Assembly (NCBI GenBank): GCA_038062295.1
Contig: JBBTXL010000010.1
Location: 1-46,490 of the forward strand
Reading direction: 5' to 3'
Length of the DNA stretch: 46,490 nucleotides
Source of the DNA: JBBTXL01 sp038062295
GTDB lineage: Bacteria > Patescibacteriota > Minisyncoccia > GWC2-36-17 > WO2-46-25
The position numbers were made by a program, and so were the translations under genes. Within the stretch, counting starts at the first letter, position 1. Each line of letters starts with the position of its first letter. Positions 29,896-37,825 of this stretch are shown piece by piece. The notes beneath the pieces were generated by a model that did not search any database, was not told the origin of the DNA, and worked only from the letters and a program-made list of their open reading frames with translations.

Positions 29896-30948
29896 ATGTT
29901 TCGGAACAAAACATTACAAAAGCGGTTCGATACCGTGGCGGATATCTATCCCGGCGAATACGGGCCGGAGCGCGTTGCAGAGCTCACTCTCATGCTCAAT
30001 GAAGCGGAGGAGCTGTTGGCAGAAAAGGATATTCTTTTGTTGGTGCATAACTATCAGCGGCCGGAGTTGCAGGAGCTTGGCTTTGTGGCGGGGTTTGTGG
30101 GGGATTCCTACGGCCTGACGCTCAAAGCGCAGGGGTCCAAGGCACAGACGGTTTTGTACTGCTCGGTGGAATTCATGGCGCGGACGGGGAAGATCCTGTT
30201 GCCGGACAAAACGGTGCTTATTCCCGACCGCCCCGGTTGTTCGCTCGTTGACGGGGTAGATGTCGGTATGGTCAAAAAGTGGCGGGAGAAGCACCCAAAC
30301 GGCAAGGTCATCGCTTACATCAACACCAGTGATGCGGCAAAAGCGGTGAGCGACTATATCTGCACTTCCCGCAATGCTGTTGTCGTGGTAGAGCATGTGC
30401 GCACAACATTTCCCGGCGCTCCCTTGTATTTTTTGCCGGACAAGTATCTGGCGGCAAATGTCATGGCGCAGTTGGGGATGACGGAGCGTGACATGGATGT
30501 GTGGGAAGGCGCTTGCCATGTGCACAAAGCGATCGGGGAGCGGGCGTTTGAAGAGGCGCTCGAGCGATATCCCGATGCGGAACTGTTGCGGCACCCCGAA
30601 TGCGGGTGCACGTCCGGATGCATAGCGCGAATTCTGGCGGGAAGGATGCGGCATGTGCCGGTGCTTTCCACAGAAGGCATGGTAGAGTATGCCCGGCGTT
30701 CCCCGGCACGAACATTTGTAGTCGGAACGGAAACGGGAATGCTCTATCGTTTGCGGCGCGAAGTGCCGGACAAGCAATTTCACCCCATCTCCCTGCAAGC
30801 GTCCTGCGAGTATATGAAGATGATAACCATCGAAAAACTGCTTGCCTGTTTGCGGGCGGATGATACCACGCCGTACGAAGTGAATGTGGTGCCGGATATC
30901 GCGCAACCTGCGCGGAAAGCGATCGAGCGCATGATGCTCATTGGATAG
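29896..30948 (+). CDS. nadA: Quinolinate synthase A
   Basis: The product condenses iminoaspartate with dihydroxyacetone phosphate to quinolinate in NAD synthesis, using a 4Fe-4S cluster. The 350 residues include LLVHNYQRPELQELGFVAGFVGDS, the first cluster cysteine in YCSVEFMARTGKIL, the PECGCTSGC segment and the last cysteine in QASCEYMKMITIEKL. AAAGGAGG lies 8 nt before ATG 29896; GTG 29887 overlaps that site. nadB and nadC are not in the window. The promoter carries the NrtR-type operator. Confidence 0.95.
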   Translation: MFRNKTLQKRFDTVADIYPGEYGPERVAELTLMLNEAEELLAEKDILLLVHNYQRPELQELGFVAGFVGDSYGLTLKAQGSKAQTVLYCSVEFMARTGKILLPDKTVLIPDRPGCSLVDGVDVGMVKKWREKHPNGKVIAYINTSDAAKAVSDYICTSRNAVVVVEHVRTTFPGAPLYFLPDKYLAANVMAQLGMTERDMDVWEGACHVHKAIGERAFEEALERYPDAELLRHPECGCTSGCIARILAGRMRHVPVLSTEGMVEYARRSPARTFVVGTETGMLYRLRREVPDKQFHPISLQASCEYMKMITIEKLLACLRADDTTPYEVNVVPDIAQPARKAIERMMLIG

Positions 30949-30951
30949 TGC

Positions 30952-30992
30952 AAGGCCTGTTTGTAAAGAATACAAACAGGCCTTTCTTTTTG
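30952..30992 (+). terminator. Intrinsic terminator behind nadA
   Basis: AAGGCCTGTTTGTA/TACAAACAGGCCTT, perfect 14-bp stem with AAGAA-type loop, followed by TCTTTTT. Confidence 0.92.
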
Positions 30993-31062
30993 CGTCTGTG
31001 GATAACCCAACAGGGGAGCGGCGAGAAATGGCTTGAATACCTACTTTTTCCATGATTAGTAA

Positions 31063-31131
31063 GTGTAGTATTGACACGAACTAACCCTTGCGCTAGGATG
31101 AGGACAGGATGAGATAGTGTAAATATAACAC
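31063..31131 (+). promoter_or_regulatory. Promoter of the J-domain/VWA/PurA-like operon with two GTGT-N7-ACAC palindromes
   Basis: TTGACA (31071-31076), 17-bp spacer, TAGGAT (31094-31099). Site 1, GTGTAGTATTGACAC (31063-31077), covers the -35 box. Site 2, GTGTAAATATAACAC (31117-31131), lies about 11-25 bp after the expected start and its arms extend to TAGTGT/ACACTA. Both match the sites at nrtR and nadA, so NrtR control with two operators flanking the promoter is likely. Confidence 0.65.
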
Positions 31132-31191
31132 TAATAATCTCATAGAACTTTGAAAATTACATAACGGAACAATGGAAAGGAGGGGATTCTC

Positions 31192-32364
31192 ATGGCTGAT
31201 GAATTTACGGCGGTTGTTAGTGTGCTGCGTACGGCAACGAACTTCAGCGTAATTTTCGGGTCGTTGACGCCGGCGTCGATGAACATCCAACTGCGCATCC
31301 TGCGGAGCAAGTTCGCGTATCTTGCAAAGATCGTACATCCGGACCATGTGCCGGACGGGCTGAAGAAAGAAGCGGGTATCGCATTTCATGAACTCAATCA
31401 GTTGCGTGTTGCGGCCGAAGAGGCAATTAGAGCGGGGCAGTATGATGCAGCATTCCGGAAGAACGGGAAACCGGCACCTGCAGACACCGGTCGCACATCC
31501 GCCGAAACGGTACTGTATTCGCCCGGCGGCATTGCATATCATCTGGATCAAACGCCCTATCGGCAGGGTGACTTCTCGATGCTGTATCGGGCAACCGGCA
31601 TTGGTGTTTCGCGGGAAGAGGTTGTGGTGAAGATCGCTCTGGACCCATCTCTGAACGCATGGCTTGAAAACGAAGCGCGGATGCTGAAACGCTTCGCCGA
31701 TGCAAAGCCGGCCGACCCGGTCGGTGGTATCAAGGCATTCCTGCCCGTACTTCGCGATACGTTCATGGTGACCGGGGAACGCGGGCGCCGCCATCGGGCG
31801 AATGTGATCGTTGCGGCTCCCGACTTTGTCTCGGTTACCCAAATCCTGGGGGCGTTCCGGTCGGGTCTTGATCCGCGAGACGCCGCATGGATCGCGCGGC
31901 GGGTGCTTGCGCAGATGCTTGCCGCTTCCATGGCGGGAGTTGTCCACGGCGCCATCACTCCCGATCATGTTATGGTGCATCCGAAAACGCATGAGGCGCT
32001 GCACATCGGGTGGGCGCATGCGATCGATCGCGTTGCACATCCGAACGCCCGGATCACACACATCATTGACCGCTGGAAAGACTGGTATCCCCCGGAGGTA
32101 TTCCAAAAAAAGCCTCCGGATCACACAACGGATATCTACATGGCGGGGAAAACCATACTTAGGTTGTTCGGGGGAGATACGAAGCAAAACATATTTCCCG
32201 AACATGCGGCATCGCCCGCGATCATTCGCACCGTACTGCGGTGCGTGGAAGATTCCCCGGCCCGTCGTTACCAAGACGGGAAGCAAGCGCTCGACGAATT
32301 GACTCGCGCCGTCAGAGCATACTGGGGAAAAACGTACCGGCCGTTGGTCATGCCGGGCGTATAG
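31192..32364 (+). CDS. J-domain protein fused to a kinase-like (pseudokinase) domain
   Basis: The 390-residue product has an N-terminal DnaJ-like domain with the HPD motif at residues 49-51 (AKIVHPDHVPDGLKKEAGIA). From about residue 115 it resembles a protein kinase: FSMLYRATG glycine-loop region, VVVKIAL with the ATP lysine, and VHGAITPDHVMV (about 250-261) at the place of HRDLKPEN. There the catalytic Asp is Ala, and the DFG site (about 270) reads IGWAHA, so it should be inactive as a kinase. It may recruit DnaK to a target or sense a nucleotide. AAAGGAGG precedes ATG 31192. First gene of a three-gene operon under NrtR-type sites. Confidence 0.75.
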   Translation: MADEFTAVVSVLRTATNFSVIFGSLTPASMNIQLRILRSKFAYLAKIVHPDHVPDGLKKEAGIAFHELNQLRVAAEEAIRAGQYDAAFRKNGKPAPADTGRTSAETVLYSPGGIAYHLDQTPYRQGDFSMLYRATGIGVSREEVVVKIALDPSLNAWLENEARMLKRFADAKPADPVGGIKAFLPVLRDTFMVTGERGRRHRANVIVAAPDFVSVTQILGAFRSGLDPRDAAWIARRVLAQMLAASMAGVVHGAITPDHVMVHPKTHEALHIGWAHAIDRVAHPNARITHIIDRWKDWYPPEVFQKKPPDHTTDIYMAGKTILRLFGGDTKQNIFPEHAASPAIIRTVLRCVEDSPARRYQDGKQALDELTRAVRAYWGKTYRPLVMPGV

Positions 32365-32388
32365 TGTGCGAGATAACCATTCTGTAAC

Positions 32389-32412
32389 CCGGACACAGGT
32401 CCGGAAAGGAGG
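32389..32412 (+). promoter_or_regulatory. Hairpin next to the VWA ribosome binding site
   Basis: CCGGAC-ACAG-GTCCGG (32389-32404), perfect, directly followed by AAAGGAGG. It may set the translation level of the second gene or protect the mRNA. Confidence 0.5.
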
Positions 32413-32417
32413 CTTCC

Positions 32418-33410
32418 ATGGGTGGTGGTTCATGGAGTGGCAGCGCCTACAATGCTGCCGCAGCGCGTCGAGCTGCAAAGGGTATCGATGACTTTGATCA
32501 TGACCATCGGGTGAAAACGGGAAGAGCGAAAGGAGTTCATCCTACGCTCGACCCGACCAAACTCATTCATGGCATCCGGGAAAGCCGGGACAGCGACGAG
32601 CATCCCGAGTCTCTTCCCATCGCGGTCATCTTTGACGTGACCGGTTCCATGGGCGGTATTCCGCGGACGTTGCAGAAAAAGCTCGCCAATCTGATGGATG
32701 TGGTTATCGCGAAAGCGGGGATACGGCATCCGCAGATCCTCGTCGGTGCGGTCGGTGATGCTTATGCAGACCAGTATCCGTTCCAGATCGGCCAGTTCGA
32801 ATCCGACAATCGGTTCGACGAGCAGCTTCGGGAGATCATTCTCGAGGGTGGCGGCGGCGGTCAGGAAATGGAGTCGTACGGACTTGCCTACCGATTTGCT
32901 GCATACCATACGGCTCTGGATGCTTTCGAGAAACGGGGGAAGAAGGGATATCTTTTCACCATCGGTGATGAGATGCCCTGGCCGTCCGTTACCGCGGAAG
33001 AGGTGCATAATATTTTTGATGTCAAAGCGGAGAAAGACGAAACCGTCGAGGAGCTTATCGCCAAAGTGCAGGAGAAGTGGGAAGTCTTCCACATCTTCCC
33101 GATGGATGGGAGCTATCCCAACCATACAGGGATCCACGCGCGGTGGCGCATGCTGATCGGTGAGCGGTTCGTCAAACTTGATGACCAGGAACTCGTGTGC
33201 GAGGTTATTGCCGGTTTGGTGCATATGCTCGAGACCGCGCATGACCTTGATACCGTGGTTCGGGACATCGGTGTGACGGGCGCTGCCGGCAAAGTTGTCA
33301 AAGACGCACTGGTGCCGGTTGCAAAGGCAGTGGTGCCAGGCGGGCATACAAAAGGCGGGTTGCCGAAAAAGCATGTCGCACAGAATCGGTCCGGAATTTC
33401 CCGGATATAA
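32418..33410 (+). CDS. VWA-domain protein with Gly-rich N-terminus
   Basis: The 330-residue product starts MGGGSWSGSAYNAAAARRAAK and then has a von Willebrand A domain: IAVIFDVTGSMGGIPRTLQ with MIDAS residues D73-x-T75-x-S77 (Thr in place of the first Ser), ILVGAVGDAYADQYPFQIGQ, a glycine stretch EGGGGGQEMESYGLAYRF and KKGYLFTIGDEMPW holding the distal Asp. It is predicted soluble. Such proteins form metal-dependent scaffolds with partner ATPases or chaperones. It pairs with the J-domain protein 54 nt upstream and is separated from the PurA-like gene by a partial terminator. Function undescribed as far as I know. Confidence 0.78.
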   Translation: MGGGSWSGSAYNAAAARRAAKGIDDFDHDHRVKTGRAKGVHPTLDPTKLIHGIRESRDSDEHPESLPIAVIFDVTGSMGGIPRTLQKKLANLMDVVIAKAGIRHPQILVGAVGDAYADQYPFQIGQFESDNRFDEQLREIILEGGGGGQEMESYGLAYRFAAYHTALDAFEKRGKKGYLFTIGDEMPWPSVTAEEVHNIFDVKAEKDETVEELIAKVQEKWEVFHIFPMDGSYPNHTGIHARWRMLIGERFVKLDDQELVCEVIAGLVHMLETAHDLDTVVRDIGVTGAAGKVVKDALVPVAKAVVPGGHTKGGLPKKHVAQNRSGISRI

Positions 33411-33417
33411 CCAATGT

Positions 33418-33465
33418 GGTGCGTGTTGTCGGGGGAACTCCTCCGATGGCACGCACCTTTTCTTT
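33418..33465 (+). terminator. Hairpin terminator/attenuator between VWA and purA-like genes
   Basis: GGTGCGTG/CACGCACC (33418-33425, 33450-33457) with inner GGA/TCC pairs, followed by TTTTCTTT. Read-through would feed the PurA-like gene, as no promoter of its own is obvious. Confidence 0.7.
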
Positions 33466-33493
33466 ACTCCGCATGGAGAGAAAGGAATGTGCT

Positions 33494-34906
33494 ATGGACG
33501 AGCGGAAAGCCATAATCGTTGCCGACCTGGGGTTTGGCGACGCGGGAAAAGGAACCATTGTGGACTATATAAGCAGGGTACGGCATGTTGCGGCGGTCGT
33601 TCGTTTCAATGGGGGCGCACAGGCCGCGCATAACGTGACTACTCCGGAGGGAACACACCATACATTTTCGCAGTTTGGGAGCGAGACGTTCGTGCCGGGT
33701 GTGCGCACCCACCTGTCGCGTTACATGCTGGTTGATCCGGTGGCGGCGCTTGCGGAGGCACAGCATCTGATGGAGCTTGGTCTGGGAAATCCGTTTGACC
33801 GGTTCTCGGTTGAGGAAACGGCACTGGTGGTCACGCCGTTCCATAAATTGGCGAATCGGCTGCGTGAAACGCTACGGGACGCGGGACGGCACGGCAGTTG
33901 CGGGATGGGCATCGGCGAAACGATGGCAGACAGTATTGCATTTCCGCATCTTTCCGTTTTGGTTCGTGACTTGCGCGACCCTGCTACGTTGTTAAAGAAG
34001 TTGCGTGCACTGCAGGAGCTTAAATACCGTGAATTCAAGCCGTACCTGGACGGATTGGCGCAACATCAATTTCTTCGCGACGAACTTAAACTTCTCACAG
34101 ACCCTTCCGGACCGGATATGTGGGCGCTCGCTTTGGCAGACATCGCGCGGCATTTTCAGATCGTATCGGAGCGATATCTTGCGGTACTGGCCGGTATGGG
34201 AGATCTGGTGTTTGAGGGAGCGCAGGGTGTCCTGATAGACGAATGGCATGGGTTTCACCCGTACACAACATGGAGTACGACGACGTTTGCCAATGCGTTA
34301 CAGCTTCTTAAAGGGATCGGGTATGACAACACGATCGAAAAACTGGGCGTCCTGCGGGCGTACTATACGCGGCACGGAGCAGGGCCGTTCCCGACGGAAG
34401 ATACGGGGCTCACCATAGCGCTTCCCGACCGGAACAACGGAACCGGGAGGTGGCAGGGAGCGTTTCGTGTCGGATGGTTCGATGCGGTGCTTGCACACTA
34501 TGCGCTTGCGGTTTCGGGGGGAGCGGATACGCTTGCCATTACCAACCTCGACCGCTTTGCAAATAGTACGCATCGGAGGATCTGCACCGGATACGACGTG
34601 CCGCGCGACACCATACAACACACCAACAGGCGAGCCGTGGACTGCAAAGTAAGCGGTTCTCCCGATTTCTTCCATGTTACCAAGCTCAATCCAAAACCGG
34701 TCCTCACAGACCTCACCTACCAAAGCGCACTGACTGAAATTCTCGAGGCCGCTACCCCGGTTTATCGGGACGCGCCGGCAGATGACAATCAGTACCTTTG
34801 TGCGATCGAGCGGATGCTCAATGTTCCCGTTACCATCACATCGTACGGTCGGACGGCACTTGAAAAGCAGACACGAAGTGTCCAAGACCATGCCGTATGT
34901 GCGTAG
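33494..34906 (+). CDS. Divergent adenylosuccinate synthetase-like (PurA/PurZ-type) enzyme
   Basis: The 470-residue product belongs to the PurA superfamily but departs from it at conserved sites. The P-loop reads DLGFGDAGKGTIVDYI (usual QWGDEGKGKIVD; catalytic Asp16 kept, Glu changed to Ala). RFNGGAQAAHNV replaces GGHNAGHT, keeping the histidine at 46. GSCGMGIGETMADS replaces TxRGIGPxYxDK. EGAQGVLIDEWHGFHPYTTWSTTT replaces [21 protein letters not shown], and RHGAGPFPTE is retained. It is about 40 residues longer than bacterial PurA. The chemistry, GTP-driven joining of aspartate to a purine nucleotide, may use another substrate. ATG 33494 follows GAAAGGA. Confidence 0.75.
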   Translation: MDERKAIIVADLGFGDAGKGTIVDYISRVRHVAAVVRFNGGAQAAHNVTTPEGTHHTFSQFGSETFVPGVRTHLSRYMLVDPVAALAEAQHLMELGLGNPFDRFSVEETALVVTPFHKLANRLRETLRDAGRHGSCGMGIGETMADSIAFPHLSVLVRDLRDPATLLKKLRALQELKYREFKPYLDGLAQHQFLRDELKLLTDPSGPDMWALALADIARHFQIVSERYLAVLAGMGDLVFEGAQGVLIDEWHGFHPYTTWSTTTFANALQLLKGIGYDNTIEKLGVLRAYYTRHGAGPFPTEDTGLTIALPDRNNGTGRWQGAFRVGWFDAVLAHYALAVSGGADTLAITNLDRFANSTHRRICTGYDVPRDTIQHTNRRAVDCKVSGSPDFFHVTKLNPKPVLTDLTYQSALTEILEAATPVYRDAPADDNQYLCAIERMLNVPVTITSYGRTALEKQTRSVQDHAVCA

Positions 34907-34922
34907 CAGCTCTTTATCAAGC

Positions 34923-34955
34923 AAAAAGGGCGTGATATCTATCACGCCCTTTTTT
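34923..34955. terminator. Bidirectional terminator
   Basis: AAAAAGGGCGTGATA/TATCACGCCCTTTTTT between convergent purA-like and ABC exporter genes; A and T tracts on both sides. Confidence 0.9.
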
Positions 34956-34962
34956 ATGTCTC

Positions 34963-36780
34963 CTATGCGGTTGGCATAGGAGTTTGTTGTGGGTTTTGTG
35001 GCCGATCGGCCAGGAATCCTTCCACCTGGAGGTCAACCATGGTTTTGTAGGTCGGACAGGTATGCATCAATGTTTCATGCGGCCCCCGCCCGATGATGGC
35101 TCCGTCTTCAATGACGAAGATAGTATCGGCATTGCGGACGGTGGAGAGGCGGTGCGCGATGATGAGCGTCGTTCTGCCTTTAACCAGCTCATTTAGGCCG
35201 CGCTGGACTTTCTTTTCCGTGATGCTGTCCAGAGCGCTGGTCGGCTCGTCAAGCACGACGATGCGCGGGTCTTTCAAGATGGCTCGTGCGATGGCAATGC
35301 GCTGTTTTTCACCGCCCGAAAGGCGGATACCTCGTTCGCCGATGAGCGTATCGTAGTCCCCGGGCAATTTCTTGATGAACTCATGGGCGTATGCTTGCTT
35401 CGCCGCCCGGATGATCTGTTCTCGGCTTGCATGCGGATCACCGTAGGCGATGTTTTCTGCGATCGTTTCGTTATACATCGCGTTTTCTTGCAACACGGAA
35501 CCGATATATTTTTTGACGGTTTCTATATTGAACGCACGCAGGTCAACGCCGTCGATCAGGATGGTCCCCTCGCTGGGATCAACCAGCCGGTTGAGGAGTG
35601 ACATCACGGTCGTTTTCCCGGAGCCGGAATGTCCCACCAGGGCGGCCGTTTGTCCCGCTTTGACGGTAAACGATATATCACGGAGTACAAAACTGTTGTG
35701 CGTCTGCGGGTACGAGAAGAATACGTCGCGAAGCTCCACTTCACCGGAAACCGTTCCGATGTGTGCGGGCACGGCGGGGTCATGGATCGTGTCTTGTCGT
35801 TCCAGCAATCCGAGGAACCGCTTGATATGCTGTGCGCGCCGGGCGTATTCCGGAAGAATATCTCCCAGGATATGCAGAGGCATGAGGATCTCATTCAGCA
35901 GACCCAAGAACATAAAAAGCGTTCCCAAGGTGATCGAACCATCCTTGACGAGCCAGATCCCCATTCCCAACACCAAGAAGCGCGCGAACGCATCCGGATT
36001 CAGCATTTCCACTATCCGCCATTTCTTATTCAGCTCATATTGCGCGTTGCTGGCGCGGTCGGTGTACGATTTATGACGCCGCATGAAGATTTCCTCGTGG
36101 GGGTTTAGCTTGTAGGTGACGATATTTGCCACCTGGTCATACAAGTGTTCGCTCTTGTCCTCCCACATGCGGTTTACCTCCCGCTGCCGGTCCTCATACT
36201 TCCTGACATGCCGGATGATGAACCAAAGGGTTGGCGGCACCACCGAAAGCGCGATGAGGGTCATCTGCCAACTGACCCACAGTGCGATAACCAGCATGCC
36301 GACAAATCCCAGGGCGGCCGAAGAAAACCGTGTGAGCCACCAACTAGTCATGTTCCACGTGCTGACGTCCGCATCTTCGATGATTTTGGAGTAGCGGCTT
36401 GAATGTTCCGCCATGTGTGCTGCGTAGTCAAGTTGTAGCAACCGACGGTAGCCGATAAGGTGTATCTCCTGCGAACTGCGGTTGCCGATCTTCCATACCA
36501 GGAATGTCGCTTGCGCGCCTGCGGTGTTGATGACTACGGCAAGAACCAGCAAGGAGCCAACCATCCACAACAAAAGCTGTATCTGTCCCGCAGTGAAATC
36601 CCCTCCCATCAAACCGAGCGTGAGGGTATCGATCACAACTTTATACAGATATGGTTCGGTGAGTCGCGCCCCCACAGCTACTATGGTAAGTACTGCCAGG
36701 AAGGCCATGGATCTTTTCTGCTTGAACGCAAGACCCAAAACATATCCCAGGTAATTGGTGGTTCTCGTGTTGTTTTTCAT
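34963..36780 (-). CDS. ABC exporter, fused permease-ATPase (MsbA/LmrA type)
   Basis: The 605-residue product has six membrane helices in the first 310 residues, then an ATPase: Walker A GHSGSGKTT (about 381-389), LSGGEKQR signature, Walker B IVVLDEPTSALD and the switch HRLSTV. As a half-transporter it should act as a dimer to export lipids, peptides or drugs. It has no N-terminal peptidase domain. GGAGGAATGT precedes the ATG. A 215-nt leader upstream encodes a short peptide and an attenuator, so expression is conditional. Substrate unknown; the leader peptide itself is a candidate. Confidence 0.93.
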   Translation of the reverse strand: MKNNTRTTNYLGYVLGLAFKQKRSMAFLAVLTIVAVGARLTEPYLYKVVIDTLTLGLMGGDFTAGQIQLLLWMVGSLLVLAVVINTAGAQATFLVWKIGNRSSQEIHLIGYRRLLQLDYAAHMAEHSSRYSKIIEDADVSTWNMTSWWLTRFSSAALGFVGMLVIALWVSWQMTLIALSVVPPTLWFIIRHVRKYEDRQREVNRMWEDKSEHLYDQVANIVTYKLNPHEEIFMRRHKSYTDRASNAQYELNKKWRIVEMLNPDAFARFLVLGMGIWLVKDGSITLGTLFMFLGLLNEILMPLHILGDILPEYARRAQHIKRFLGLLERQDTIHDPAVPAHIGTVSGEVELRDVFFSYPQTHNSFVLRDISFTVKAGQTAALVGHSGSGKTTVMSLLNRLVDPSEGTILIDGVDLRAFNIETVKKYIGSVLQENAMYNETIAENIAYGDPHASREQIIRAAKQAYAHEFIKKLPGDYDTLIGERGIRLSGGEKQRIAIARAILKDPRIVVLDEPTSALDSITEKKVQRGLNELVKGRTTLIIAHRLSTVRNADTIFVIEDGAIIGRGPHETLMHTCPTYKTMVDLQVEGFLADRPQNPQQTPMPTA

Positions 36781-36824
36781 ACATTCCTCCGTTGGTTATG
36801 AAGTTGGTAATGAACCCTTAGACA

Positions 36825-36858
36825 AACAAAAACGTCCCGGTTTGTCTAACCGAGACGT
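36825..36858 (-). terminator. Attenuator hairpin in the ABC exporter leader
   Basis: On the minus strand ACGTCTCGGTT/AACCGGGACGT (36858-36832) with one mismatch, followed by TTTTTGTTT. It lies between the leader peptide and the exporter start, 45 nt before the latter. Confidence 0.8.
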
Positions 36859-36884
36859 CCTTTTCGTGCAATGAAAGGAGATAA

Positions 36885-36995
36885 TTACCCGCCTTGGTTA
36901 AACAATCGTTTACCCACACCCCAAAACGCTTCCGGATATGCAAAAGCAGTCCCGGACAGGGTGTATGATTTGGTTGTACGGGTGGAAATAATCAT
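36885..36995 (-). CDS. Leader peptide of 36 residues ahead of the ABC exporter
   Basis: ATG 36995 lies 9 nt after the -10 box of a strong promoter and TAA is at 36887-36885. The peptide begins MIISTRTTKSYTLSGT and ends FWGVGKRLFNQGG: basic, with aromatic residues and a double glycine at the very end. It is the only ORF between the promoter and the attenuator. It could control attenuation by its translation or be a small peptide exported by the transporter. No repeated amino-acid run typical of biosynthetic leader peptides is present. Confidence 0.45.
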   Translation of the reverse strand: MIISTRTTKSYTLSGTAFAYPEAFWGVGKRLFNQGG

Positions 36996-37004
36996 GGTGG
37001 AGCT

Positions 37005-37032
37005 AGTATACCGGATATATATTTTTTGTCAA
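37005..37032 (-). promoter_or_regulatory. Promoter of the ABC exporter leader
   Basis: TTGACA (37032-37027), 16-bp spacer, TATACT (37010-37005) on the minus strand. Confidence 0.75.
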
Positions 37033-37056
37033 CTGTATCGTCAGCAAAAAATCAAA

Positions 37057-37091
37057 AGCCCGAGAGGAAGTTATCTCTCGGGCTTTTTTTT
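37057..37091. terminator. Intrinsic terminator behind the HD gene
   Basis: AAGCCCGAGAG/CTCTCGGGCTT with an 8-nt loop; T or A tracts of 5-8 on both sides. Acts on the minus-strand HD gene, whose last codons form part of it. Confidence 0.85.
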
Positions 37092-37751
37092 GAGGAGATC
37101 AATGAGTTCCTGGGTCTCCGCAATTTTTTCTTTGATCGTATCGTCAGGGAACAGCTTCTGTGCCCAGACGGTGTTGAATTTGAGGTTCCGAAGAAATCCA
37201 AGCTGGATTTCCAGGATTTCAAGAGGGGTTTTCTCCCATTCTTTCGCAAGACCAAAGACGACTTGTTGTATCCAGGCATCATCAAAGGTTTGTGCCGCAT
37301 CCGCATCGCGGAGAATCCGGACCGGAAGTGCTAAACTCTTTGAAGAAGCGGGGTAAGGGTATTCCGTTGCTTTCATGAGCGCTGCAATCTCTTTGAAGGC
37401 TTGTTTGTCTTGCGGAGCAAGATATTTTTTCAAACCGGCGATAGCCCGCTTGATGTTTACCGCATCAGGATGTCGTATGGTGGTGTGGTTGAAGTCGTGG
37501 AACAGTGCTGCAATAAGCAGGGTGCGCATTTGTCTTCCGCTCATTGTTCGTAAATAAAACATACATGCATCGTAACACAACCACATCGTGTGAAAGAGAT
37601 GCCTGAAGTTGTGATACGGATTATGCAGATTTTCTGCATGATTGAAGATGGCCCAGAAATAACTCTCGAGGTTACCTTGATATGTCCTGCCATCATTTCG
37701 GATGATTTCCGAGATGCTACCGTGACTACGCACTTGTTGGGGAAGTTCCAT
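37071..37751 (-). CDS. HD-domain phosphohydrolase (cyclic-nucleotide PDE-like)
   Basis: The 226-residue product has HD-superfamily metal motifs: NPYHNFRHLFHTMWLC, IAALFHDFNHTTIRHPD (the HD pair) and ILRDADAAQTF, a distal Asp. The H-N-x-x-H spacing recalls class I phosphodiesterases and related HD proteins. Substrate unknown. ATG 37751 is preferred since AAGGAGG lies 5 nt upstream; an ATG at 37775 would precede that site. Its own promoter lies at 37825-37798. Confidence 0.8.
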   Translation of the reverse strand: MELPQQVRSHGSISEIIRNDGRTYQGNLESYFWAIFNHAENLHNPYHNFRHLFHTMWLCYDACMFYLRTMSGRQMRTLLIAALFHDFNHTTIRHPDAVNIKRAIAGLKKYLAPQDKQAFKEIAALMKATEYPYPASSKSLALPVRILRDADAAQTFDDAWIQQVVFGLAKEWEKTPLEILEIQLGFLRNLKFNTVWAQKLFPDDTIKEKIAETQELIDLLKKKPER

Positions 37752-37797
37752 TGTTTCCTCCTTGTTAATGTGCAAAATGGTTTATAAACCCGCGGGT

Positions 37798-37825
37798 AGT
37801 ATATGCTCTCTTTTGAATTTGTCAA
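37798..37825 (-). promoter_or_regulatory. Promoter of the HD gene
   Basis: TTGACA (37825-37820), 16-bp spacer, TATACT (37803-37798); a small palindrome ACCCGCGGGT follows in the leader. Confidence 0.75.

Noticed and set aside
29914..31077. Long open frame (387 codons) on the minus strand over nadA
   Set aside because: It is exactly antisense to a firm nadA, has low-complexity His/Arg-rich translation and no start signal; a by-product of GC-rich codon use.
31093..32478. 461-codon minus-strand frame over the J-domain gene
   Set aside because: Antisense to a gene with clear J-domain and kinase-like motifs and a strong Shine-Dalgarno; translation rich in Arg/His/Cys.
32430..33452. 340-codon minus-strand frame over the VWA gene
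   Set aside because: Shadow of the VWA coding strand; no homology pattern.
34998..36801. Plus-strand frames inside the ABC exporter gene
   Set aside because: All are antisense to recognisable transporter motifs and lack ribosome binding sites.
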